Shown: positions 1 through 11,851 of the stretch, one piece after another | Layout of the letters: each line of letters opens with the position of its first letter | How positions within the stretch are numbered: the first letter of the stretch is position 1 | Source: Halichoerus grypus | Lineage: Eukaryota; Chordata; Mammalia; Carnivora; Phocidae | Assembly: GCF_964656455.1 (NCBI RefSeq) | Contig: NC_135717.1 | Coordinates: 137,716,308-137,780,307 of the forward strand | Direction of reading: 5' to 3' | Length of the DNA stretch: 64,000 nucleotides | Program-made: the position numbers and the translations under genes | The notes under the pieces: generated by a model | Databases searched by the model: none | The model's input: the letters and a program-made list of their open reading frames with translations, nothing else | What the model was told of the DNA's origin: nothing

Positions 1-481
1 TAAACCATAATCTTAAAAAATAAAATAACAAAGCAATTTATGTCATATTACCAATTATTTTTGCCTTTTTATAGATCAATTACAATTATTCAAACATACT
101 AATTCATACCCTTTAGAATAATTAATTTGATTTTTAACTACTCCTCTCTTACCTGCTCACTAAAGTATCTTCCGGATCTTTTACAGTAATTAGCAAATGA
201 ACGAATGCATTTAACAGAAACCAAAAGTTTCAAATGAATCCTGATAATGTACTATGTATTTTCGGGGAGATAAAGGGCTTTACTAACCCTGATAATGACA
301 AATACCCAAGAACGACAGATTAGGAGTCTCAAGGAACAGAGGTGGTTGGGAGAACGTAACAAACAGTACTGCTTCCCTATTCCCAAACACTCCTGCAATC
401 AGATTATTTAAAAACTGACCTTTGTTTATAAAGCTATCCTTTGGAAGGAAAACCTAAGAACACAAGCAGTTGAGTAATTTC
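1..481. other. Last NAP1L1 intron (part), unrecognised
   Basis: AT-rich sequence with no open frame of note. I looked on the minus strand for the last NAP1L1 exon (DQNPAECKQQ then stop) and did not find it, so this is read as intron. The same holds for 976-1258, between the SINE pair and exon 14. Confidence 0.5.
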
Positions 482-493
482 AAATGCTTCTAA

Positions 494-744
494 GGGATGC
501 CTGGGTGACTCAGTCAGTTCAATGCCAACTCTTGACTTAGGCTCAGGTCATGATCTCAGGGTCCTGGGATCAAGCCCAGAGTTCCGCCCCACCCTGCCCC
601 CCTCCCCCTCAGGCAGTCTAGGGCAGGTAATCTGCTTGAGGACTCCCTGCTCGCTCACTCTCTCTCCCTTTCCCTCTGCCCCTCCCCCCCATCAGCCCCC
701 TCCCCCACCCCACCAGCACCCCCCCCATATATCTTTGAAAAATA
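494..744 (+). mobile_element. CAN-SINE copy (diverged), plus orientation
   Basis: tRNA-derived head GGGATGCCTGGGTGACTCAG, then CAGGTCATGATCTCAGGG, a C/CT-rich body and an A-rich end. Flanked by a target-site duplication AAATGCTTCTAA (482-493 and 745-756). Confidence 0.92.
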
Positions 745-781
745 AAATGCTTCTAAAAAACTGTTAAAAAAAAAAAGCCCA

Positions 782-975
782 GGGCACCCTGGTGGCCCAG
801 TCGGTTAAGGGTCTGCCTTCGGCTCAGGTCATGATCCGAAGTCAGGATCAGGGGTTAAAGCCAGGCATCGGGCTCTGCTCAGTTGGGAGCACACTTCTCC
901 CTCTCCCTCTGCACCACCCCCACCTTGTGCGTGCTCTCCCTCTCAAATAATAAAATCTAAAAAAAAAAAAAAAAA
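782..975 (+). mobile_element. CAN-SINE copy, plus orientation
   Basis: Head GGGCACCCTGGTGGCCCAGT, internal GGCTCAGGTCATGATCC, CT-rich body, and a tail AATAATAAAATCT followed by poly-A. Likely target duplication AGCCCA on both sides. It sits head-to-tail about 40 bp after the previous SINE. Confidence 0.9.
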
Positions 976-1258
976 GCCCAAGATAATGTACACTAAAATA
1001 GAATCTTAGGGTTTATTTAGCCTGAAACTAAGTAAAATACAAAGTCAGAACCAAAAATAAAACTTCTTAGGAAATGTGCATTGAAATTTCATGTACTGTT
1101 GAAATGCCAGTGGGGATTAAAGTGGACTATACATTCATCTCCAGGCAATAGGATTTATTAAAGAGTTTAATGGACAAAAATAAACTTTATATTAAGAAAC
1201 ATCAACTCTTACTTAACCTGCCTTAAATTTAATAGAAAGCAGCACTAATTTTGCTCAC

Positions 1259-1309
1259 CTTTGAGTCATAGTCTGGATCATTTTCCTCATCTCCTTCTTC
1301 TTCCCCTTC
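1259..1309 (-). CDS. NAP1L1: NAP1L1 exon 14, penultimate acidic exon (residues 364-380)
   Basis: Acceptor TTAATATAG|GAAGGG, donor TCAAAG|GTGAGC, 51 bp, phase 0. Encodes EGEEEGDEENDPDYDSK. The human sequence as I recall it is DYDPK here, so TCA (Ser) replaces CCA (Pro) at residue 379. The final exon (11 residues and 3' UTR) is not in the 1258 bases to the left and must lie outside the window. Confidence 0.93.
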
Positions 1310-4300
1310 CTATATTAAAGTTCAAAATGCATCCATGAAGTAGGTACACAGTAGAAAGAAATGGCTCATAACGTACGGAGAAATTTTAATACAAGTTACT
1401 CTATGGGTCAAAAGATTTTCATGATTACAGAGTATGGTGAAAATGCAATTTAATTGAAAGCTTCTAATATGAAAAATTTCCCAACACAACTTGAGACATC
1501 CAGAGAGCTTTTATTGAAAAGATTTACTGCAGCCAACGTTGAAAAAGTTTACTGCAGCTTTTGACTTCTTCAAAGAGCTGATAACCCTGCAGCAGAACAG
1601 AATTATTTGAAATAAAAAAAATGTTCTGAGTTTTGCAATTTATTTATTGAAACCTCATACATACATTGTTTGGCTGTAGAATTCTAAAACCGTATTTTTT
1701 TCCAAAAGGTTTATATCCCATATCACAGAATAATGATTATAGCAAAGGAATACATAAGTCACTCAATTTGCTTCTCAATGTGTTAAACAGAATTATTTGC
1801 TCATTTGGTAAACATTACCTCATCTGCTTCTTCACCTTCTTCATCATACTAAAAAGGGAAAAAAGGATGAAGTTTGAATGAAGCTAACAAACATTTGAGA
1901 ATAGCATTAGTTACAGCCATCTTCTCTCCACTAATATCTAAAAAGAGGAAAATACTTTCCTTAAGGCAATTAATTATAAATTAAATGGCTGCGGGAATCA
2001 ATTCAGGGCCGTTATCTAAATCTGACAATTTTAAAAGTTAAAATAAAGAATACAGTACAATTGTGCGTGTGATCATACAACTATTACTATAAATATTACT
2101 TGCCTGTACTTATGCAAACACACAGCACAAAAAGGCCCTAAATCTATTTGCATGACTGACATTTAGCAATAAAGATAGCCAAAATATTTGAGGGCAGCCT
2201 AGTTTTACCTTAATTGTTGCTTAATATGCCTTTGGACAAAAATTCTATGCTTCCTAGTATTTTTAAAAGTAATAAAAATTATCTTAGACATGTTTTGTTT
2301 GGTCAAAGACAAGAGCATAATACATCTACAACACTGACCAAACACAGTAAAGTTGCACTAATTCAGAGCAGTCTTCCTATTAGCAGGAAAATAAAAGCTA
2401 CCAAAGATCCTAAGGAGACATATTTAAAACAATTCAGGAAAGTTATCTATAGAACATCAGTAATTAGCCTTTGAATTATTCTGTTTTTTAAAAAATTACA
2501 TCTGTTCGTTTAACTGCTCACCAGCTGTGACCATCATACCCTCACCAAATGATTTCACTGCAGGATTCAAATTCACTCACATCATCATCATCATCTTCGA
2601 TAGCTTCTCCAGTAAAGTATAACACTGATCTTGGGATTATACGCTCACGTAAAAAGTGACCAATTTCAAAGTCTGCAGCAAGGATAGCTTCAGCATCATC
2701 ATCCTGTTTTGTTTTGTTTTTTTTAAGAAAAAAAAGGCACAAAATTTAATAACTGTTAATTTGGCACATGCAAGACTCTTGGGTTTAAATTCTATGAAAC
2801 AACATTCAACTTCAAACTTTCTGTCATTTTAAAATTAGCTTATGTGTGTGATTAAACAGTCATCGATATATACCTTAGGTTTAATAAAAAGAAAGCTACC
2901 AAGTCAGTGTACATACTCAGAGAAATTTGGGAAAATAAAAATCAGAACTGGTTATTGCTTAGTTTTTTGACTTAAAATATAAAAGCAACTTTGTTACATG
3001 ACTTTAATTTTCTTATAAATATTCATTATTGAAAACACCAAATGAAACAATACTAAGAAGGAATCTCAGGACTTATATAATATTAGGCATACGGCACATA
3101 ATGAAAGAACACGGAGGATCACTCACGTTTCCTTAAAGATAGTACAGAAGCAGTTTTTTGTATGCATAATGCCAAATGAGATAGAATCCTACTTAATACT
3201 AAGTCAATCTAGGATTTCTATTTAATGACAAAGCACAACCCAGAAATGGTGCTGACATTATTCAAAATTCAAATAATCCCATTTAAGTTCCATGATACCA
3301 AACAATGAGTAAACATTCCATAGTATTTATTTTGATTCATCAACATAATCCACTATAATAAACAGCCAAAAAAACACAAAAGGGGGCAGTGAACTTTGAG
3401 GGAAAGACCTGTAATCACAGGTGGAGGTGTTCTAGCTATAACTACTCAAGACTGTTTTGTTGACAATAGAATTAAAAAAAAAATCACTTCAACACAAACT
3501 CCCAACCCACTCACTGACATGAAAATAGCATGAAACTCTACTACAATGTTCTTAAGTAGTTCTACCTAAAATTCAGGTGCTGCTATATAGTCCCCTTTTT
3601 TGTCCCACAAACGACATTTTGAAGCAAGCCACTTACCACTCTTTACAGGCAGAAATACTTGCCTTTTACAGATCTGGTCTTAGCCTTAGCCAAAACTATT
3701 CCAATTCAAAAGTGTTCAAAACAAACATACTTTCTAATTCCGTATGTATAAAACTACTGAACTATCGGAGTTAAAAAGTTAAAAAATCTGGCCAACAGAA
3801 GAGCAGATTCAAAACCTACGTAGCTTACATCCTGCCTGCACAGCATTCCAGGCTGTGCACAGGCACCATTGCAGCTCTTGGCTTATATGGTCACATAACA
3901 CATGGCCACAATATGAAACCATGTTTCCACTGGAATAACAAATACAGAGAGTTCTAACCAAAATGTGGTTAGGAGTTTTAGTAAATAAATAGTACAAATG
4001 ATATATTTAATACATACTAGTTTCAGTAAGAAAACTATCATCTTAAGAACCTGAATCCCCCCAAAAATACTTCCAAGCCTCAAAAGAAAAGCCTTTAATC
4101 TCTCAGCATTTCTCAATGGAAGCACTATAGGCATTCTGAATGAAATAATTTCAGATGCATAAAGGTCTTCTCCATGCATTGCAAGCCTCAGAACAAAATT
4201 CGAGTAGCAACTATCCAACTCCCCACTTTTGAGAACCAGTTCTTTAATTTCATAGTGAACAATTCAACAAATAGATAACAATTTAACTTACCAGATCTCC

Positions 4301-7300
4301 ACTTTCAGGAACTGCAAAATTGAGAGAAGAAATTCAAATGAGTAAGAAATTAAAGAAAGCTTATAATAAAACAACCATTAATACCCAAACTAAAACACTA
4401 TTTACCTTCAGGAGGGGCAAAAAAATTAAAGAAAGAGTCATTGGAAACTGTTTTGGTCACAGTACGAACTGTCCCACGTCCCTTGTGTTTCTGTTTCTTC
4501 TTAATGGTTTTCAAAGTGACATTCTTTCCTTTTTTCCAATCTATCTGGCACCTTGCAAAACAAAGGGAAGAATCACAATTATCATACTATGCTTAATTGC
4601 TGGAAGAGCGAAGATTTACCTAATTAAGTACTGTATTTATTTTTTAAAAAGATTTTATTTTATAGAGAGTGAGCGAGAGAGATAAGAAGAACAAGAGCAC
4701 ATGCGCGTGAGCAGGGGGAGGAGCAGAAGGGGAAAAAATCTCAAGCAGACTCTGGGCTGGGACACGGAGTTCCATCTCACAACCCTGAGTTTATGACCTG
4801 AGCCTAAACCAAGAGTCAGAAGCTTAACTGAGCCACCCAAGTGCCCCAAATACTATTTTTAATTACAAATTTTAGAGGGAAAAAATGGCTCACATGCTTT
4901 TGATAGCAATATAAAGAGAAAATTTTATTTCTAAACACATTTTTCTGTAAATACATTGACAATTAGCAGAAATTCACAATATAATAAATTGAAGTGTGTT
5001 CTCCTTTGAAGAAGTGTAATACTATAAGCCAAAGAGAATTCCAGGAAAATAGGTGTGCTCATCTAAGAAAACACTTAATCTGAAATGTTTAGAGATAAAC
5101 TATGTATCAAGTACACACTAGGAAATACCAAATATCACAAATCACAAGTAAAACAAAAAAGAATATTCTGTGAAAGTAGTAAAATTAAACTCACCCTGTA
5201 CAACCCATAATTTCTGGTCCATCGAAAGAAAAGGGATCAGAATCATCTGGTTCTGACCTCATCCTATATGTCTTTGTCAACACTTCATTTGTGAAATATT
5301 CATTGGGTTCAAAGTGAAATTCTAAGACAAAACTCTTAAAAAATAAAAATAAAAAAAAGTAAACACTAATGAAATTCCTACATCACATATATTAAAATTC
5401 AATCTGTTGATTTTTATAAACACATAAACTTCTAGGTGATAATGCCTTTCCTATTCTGGGAAAGGGTCAGATAAACCCCAAATTATGTTTAAAAAGGCAA
5501 AACAAGACACAAAATAAAACTGAGTAAAACTTAGCTCAGCTTACAATTTCTATTTAGTAACATGTTTATAAAATTGGTTAGAACAACTGAATAAACTGAC
5601 CAAGTACTCTTTCCTCCTTCCATCCTCACAAAGAGGACTTATTTAAATCATCTTCTAACCCGAATTTGACAGAGGAACTTTACTACACACGATAGAAGAA
5701 TGTATAGTCTATAGTAGCTTTGCCCATACTTCACATAATACTGATGGTTTTTGGGAGAAGCTAGTAGCTCATCTTTCATCATGGGGAAGCGGGGGCCCTC
5801 TAACATCTTCTATTTTATGTAATCCCCAGACACATGCCTTTTAAGACAGAGTAAGTATTTAGGGTGCTATTATTTTTTATCTATTTTTATCAAGGACTTA
5901 CTATATTTCAAAAACAGTTTTATGTTCAGAGGGAGGAAAAGGAATAAATTCTACATCACAATTACCAACATCCAAACATTTATTGCCTACCAACAATTAA
6001 AGAGTACCAAGTATGAGTTTTAGCTTCTTTCTCACCCATCTCTAGGCTTAGAATATCACCTCTTTTTAGAAAGTTCCATATATCTATATCTATAAACATC
6101 TAATGTTACAAAACTAAAAATATTTCAAAGTTCTTTTACCATGGGCTGGCCAGCATCTGAGAACTTCACTTTAATATCTTTCAAGTGCTTCAAAATAGGT
6201 TCATCATGTTCCTGCAAATTAAGAAAATATTAAAATGAGTATCTAACATGGCATTTTCGGATCAGTGTGCTATTACCGGACAATAAACATTTAGCTGAGA
6301 CATTTATAGTGAGGCTTTATGTAACACTTATGAACCATAAGACCTACTCTCCAGATAATGGCTTATACTAAAGCTAGTTTACTTATAAGCTCTACTTATT
6401 TCTACTGGCAATGGTAGAAAAAAAGTGACTTAACAGAGAATTACATCATCATCAGACTGAATGGCTGAAGAATATAAAACCAAGTCTAACTCAGGCATGT
6501 TTGCTTTGAAAACATTTCCTTTTCCAGCTGCTGCTTGTTCCTTTCATTATGCTAGGTCCTTTCCTACTTTGCCAAAGTAGAAATGCAATAAGCAGTCATT
6601 GTTTTGAGATTTCTTTTTCTTGACGTTAACTTTCAACAATCACACTATAAGGCAACAAGTACTATAATGCACACAGTAGTGGCTCAAGAAATGCTTCTGA
6701 TTAGGACACAAAAAGTTTCCCAGAAAAAGTGACATCTGTGTTGGATTCCCAGAAAAAGTGACAACTTTAAGAGTTAAAGATCTTTATGTTATTCTTTTAA
6801 AATGCAAATGTCCCTTGGAATATTTGTTTCAGACTGAAAAGGTCTTTTTGGGTAAGATAAATGAAATTTTAGGTTTCCTCCCTCCAATCTCTAATACCAA
6901 GCACTTAAACACAGAAGACGTAAGACTATGACAAAACATCGCTCAATGTAACTGTCAAAGGGCCACTTCATTATCTAATTTTTGAAAATGATTTAGAAAT
7001 TTATTACATTCATCAAAGATGCAATTTTCCTTCTACAGGTAACAGGTTTCAAAAGACAGCAATCATTCTATAGAGGTCAATGATGGAGACTAGTCATCCC
7101 AGCCATTTAAATTTCAAAGGTTTTTACCCTTTAAAGTAAACTGATGTTTTTATGAGTAAAATTACCTGAACCATATCACTGAGCAAGTCAACGTTCTTAA
7201 AAACAGTCAACCAGAATTCAGGAATTCCCTTGGGGTCTTCTTTTTCTTCATCCTTTTTCTCATCTTCAATCTTGGCTTTTTCTTTCAGCTCCTCCTTGAT

Positions 7301-10300
7301 AAATGACAACATTATGTTACTGAATTCCTAAATCAGACTACTTGATAAAATCTTACCCATCCCCTAACTTATACCCAGCAGTGAAGTACAGAAACCAACA
7401 AATCCTCAATCACCAATTGCAACTTTCAATCAATGAAGTTCTAGTCCAATTGTGTAAACACTGCTGTTATACTCATACCAAACTGTACTTCTATAAATAT
7501 TGCTACTACCATACCCCTCCAAAAGAGAACCACTGAGAGAGAACCTATGAACTATAGAGAAAGTTTTATAGGAAAACATTTTAAAGCTTCAGGGAAAAAA
7601 AATAAAATAAATATAAACTTTGCCCAATTCCTCACCCCTTGGTGTTCTTGATCAAAACATTATGTTCTCCTTATCAACCAACATTAAAATAGCAATGCTG
7701 GGGAAACAGAGTCATGTAATAGAACACTGTATTTGTGTCACAACCCTGCCATTTATTAATTGTAGGCAAGTCATTAGAAGCCTCCATTTCATCATGTGAA
7801 AAACAAGAACAATCCTTTGCAGGTCATCATGAAGTTCAAAGGAAAAGTTTATATAATCTATAAAATTTAAATACTAAAAAATGTAAGGGAAAAATGAATT
7901 TGGGTACACATGGTACCAGGGCTAACAGTGGCTCATCTGTTCTGATTATTGTTAACTCACCATGAATCTTACAATAAAATATTTCCAAGGTATAAAAACA
8001 CACTAAATTAAAGTTGGTACCAACCGAAATCTCATCCTCCTCGTCTGGTTTCCATTCACATTCTTCTTCCGTAGGTTCATAAATTGCATTAATGATCTCA
8101 AATCGCTAAAATGATTAAAATAAAAAAAGCTTGCATAAAAACACTGACATCCAAGCCAGAAACTAATTGTTTCTCATTAAAGATGTGTATAGATTTAATG
8201 AATGCATATCACAACTTGAATTGCTATTGACAGTTTTCCCAATTACCTCTAATAACCATTTTGCTGAGAGGTCTAAAGACTAAACCACCTGCAAGTTTGT
8301 TTATATTTCCAGAGCTTTATTATAATCTCAAATTTTAGATAAAGAAAATAAAACAGTAGAAAGCATTACCTTATCAAATAGAGGCTGATAGAGAACAGCA
8401 TACTTTCTTTCAAGATCATGAACTTCCTCATAGAATTTGGCTTCTATCTGTGCACATTTAACTTGAAGATTTTTGAGAGCATTCACTCGTCTTTTAACTA
8501 CCCTAGGCAAGCTGAAAGGTTGGAACGCACCAGTTACACAGCATCACAGTAAAACACAAGTCACACTTCTATCATATTGAAAAGTAAAGCATAAAAGTTA
8601 GTGAATGATAGGTTTCCTATTTGAAGCAAAAGGTATACTCATTCAAAGTAATTAAAATTCAAGAAACATAAATACATGGACTTCTTGACTATAAAATAGT
8701 TCAAAAGTGAACATTTAAACAGATACAGTAAGTTGTGATAAGAAAATGTAAATCATTATCAACCCTAAATCTTTCATTATAATCAAGTTCAGCATTAGAC
8801 TTGTCAGTGCTGGCATTTAAGCTGTAAAACAGTCTATCTTAGGAAGTTAAAAAGTCATGGACTGACCATCCTAACTGAGAATAAGGACAATAACCTTGAT
8901 TTAAAAAAAAAAAGTAGGCATTATCTCACCCACACCAGCTATTTTTAGGGAAAAGGATATTATATGAGAAAAAAGCATGGTATCCTACACCATTATTTTC
9001 TATTTTAGTCTCTAGAATTTATATTTATATTAAAAAAAGAATGTTGTATTTCATGAAGGGATTTTTAATAACAGCTTTGAGATATAATTCACAAATCATA
9101 CAATTTACTATAGGGTATAATATAGGCCCCCTGAAGTTATGATTCAACTTATGAATCCCCCTACCACCCAAAAAATGTTCACTCAAAATTTATCTAACTT
9201 CAGGGATCTGTACAACAGATACAGAATCCAGGTTAGAATTTCCTGCCATAGGCAGATTGCTGTAAATCAAATAATTTTCTTAGTTAACCACTACTTTATA
9301 GTTAAGATAATCAGAAGTAAAAAAATTATCTACAGATAATTTTTTTTTCTTACAATTAAAAGTAAAAAGTTTGTTTTGTCAAGGTAATGAAACAGCATGG
9401 GGTGCTGCCCACCCCCACACTGTACCTCAGAAAAATTCAACCCTAGAAACTTCAGAACCAAGAAGAAAACAACTATTTCAGGGACTCACACACACTCACA
9501 AGCACACACATACTATGAGCAACTTCTGAGTAAGACTAACAACTGTACAGAGTGAACTGCAACCTGGAAAAGGGAGGGAATGGGCAGAATGGGTAGCAGT
9601 GAAGACAGGCTCGAAGAAAGCTTCTGAAATTCTGCACTTGCCCTACAACAGTCAGTGTCTGGCTGAGAGCCTACAAGCACTCATTCCTCCACCCCTCCAA
9701 TCCAGGTACAGTGGATTACAACCAAAGGAGACCGCCTCCTCCCCAAAAGCAGCAAAAACAATTGCCTGGAATTGACAGCAAACTGAGTCTGAAGTAACTG
9801 GAGCTCTCCTTAGGTTCATTCCAATCCCTTTTCTTAAATTCCATTGGGACTGTCACAAACCAGAGCCTGATCTTTATTCTTCCCTCAATAATCATTATTG
9901 GGGACTAACTGTTATCAATCAGTGAGCCTGAGCTCTACAGCCAGAGTAACTAAACCCTTACAGAGTATAAATTTTAATGAAAGAATGAAATATTTATCAT
10001 CGGAAGCCGTATTATTAGACAAAATAATATATTTAAAGAGATGAGAGAAGAAACAAGACCAAGAAACCTAAAACAAAGTAGAAATATTAAATATGAAAAA
10101 TAAAGTAGCTAAAATAAATAAACCAACAAATAGGATAAACAGGATAGGTTTAACTTAAGGAAGTCCATTAACGTTCAAAAGCTCTCCAGAAAGGCAGCAG
10201 GAAAGACAGAAAAATTATGACTTGGACGACGAAAGTAGCAATAGCTGAAAGACAGAAAGGAGGTGGATATCTGAATAAATGAATAATAAATTTCTCAGAG

Positions 10301-11787
10301 TTAAAGTAATATGGAAATCCTTACTCTAACCCTTAGGTTAATGAGATTCATGAGTATCAAAGACCAAAGAAAATTCTACATGTGTTCAATGAAAAACCTA
10401 CACAGGAAAAGGAATCTGACATCAGGCTTCAAAAGAAAACACCATATACAAGAAGAAATGAACTTTTATTTAAGAACTCTGCACTTACAATTTTAGAAGC
10501 CAAACTATTGTTCAAATATGAAGACAAAATAAAAATTGTGTGAGGCATATCAGGCTTCAGGAAATATGCTAGAGATACTCAATACATTCATTAAAGATCA
10601 TTTCTGAGAAAGTTAAAAAAATAAGAAATTACTATATAAATATAGGTGGCCAAATATCTTGGTAAATCTTACTGTTGCCTTGATGGAAAAAAAGGCGGAC
10701 TAGAGAACGTGTATTTATAAATAATACAGACATCACTAAATTTAAGAAATCAATATGGGTAAATAAACTTAGGTATTAGGTTATGAGCCCATTTAACATA
10801 ATAACAAACAACAGAATGCAGTAACTTTGATACCAGCAGAAGACAACTTGACTTATTTAATGGAAAGCAAAAAAAGAGAAAAGAAACAAAGTACAATGAA
10901 TTATAAAATAATAGCAATTAAGTCCAAAAACAATACTGCTTTCAAGAAATGCAAAGAGTTTAAAATTACTAATAAAGAAGCAAACTTCCATACTAGAGGT
11001 AAGATACAAGAATGGAAAAAGACATGCCAGGTAAATAAAAACCAAAAGAAAGCTACAATAGCTATCTTAATATCAGACAAAACAATTTATAACAACACCA
11101 CCACCACAAAATACAAAAGAGGACACTTTATACTGGTAAACTGGAGGACACTTTACACTGGTAAACTGGAACAAAAGGACAAGATATATACATCACAAAC
11201 ATATAGCTAATAATACAGCTTCAAAATATATTAATCTATAACCAATAGAATTATAGGGAGAAACAGATTAAGTGGAAATTTCTAACACATTCTTCCCAGA
11301 AACTGTTAGATCAAGCAGTCAATCAATAAGCAGAAATAAGAGAACCTGAACAACACAATTAATAAATCTAGGCTACTAATTTCAACATATAGATCTTCAC
11401 ACTTAACTTTCATAGAACATTTAGAAAAACAAATATTAAGACCATAAAAGATAATTTTAAAAAAAATCAAATGAACAAAGCCTCAATTCAAGAAACTGGA
11501 GGGGAATGGAGCAAATCCAAATTAAGGGTTCTCAAACTCCAAAGGCCAAAGTCCATTTTTAGAAGAGTTCTACCAACTGTTCAAAGAACAGTTAATTCCT
11601 ATCTTATACAAATTGCTTTGAAAACACAGGGTGAAAAGTAAAAGCAACCCTGTTTATTCATTAAGCAGCTGAAATCTTGACTCTAAAACCAGGGCATGGA
11701 ATTACCATCCCATGAAAGTTTCTATATTGTACATACATGCACACATGCATACACACACACACACACACACACACGCATATATAGGTA

Positions 11788-11851
<64 letters not shown>

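Noticed and set aside
522..767. Pro-rich 81-codon open frame
   Set aside because: Lies within a diverged SINE whose C-rich body encodes Pro by chance.
494..975. tRNA-like heads (GCCTGGGTGGCTCAGT...) as possible tRNA genes
   Set aside because: They are the tRNA-derived 5' parts of SINEs, with CT-rich bodies, A-rich tails and target duplications; they cannot fold as complete functional tRNAs.
11119..11168. Short direct repeats as a CRISPR array or minisatellite
   Set aside because: Only two adjacent copies without spacers, in a mammalian L1 relic.
10827..11210. 127-codon open frame in intron 4
   Set aside because: Lies in the decayed L1, with no recognisable reverse transcriptase or ORF1 domain and antisense to the host gene.
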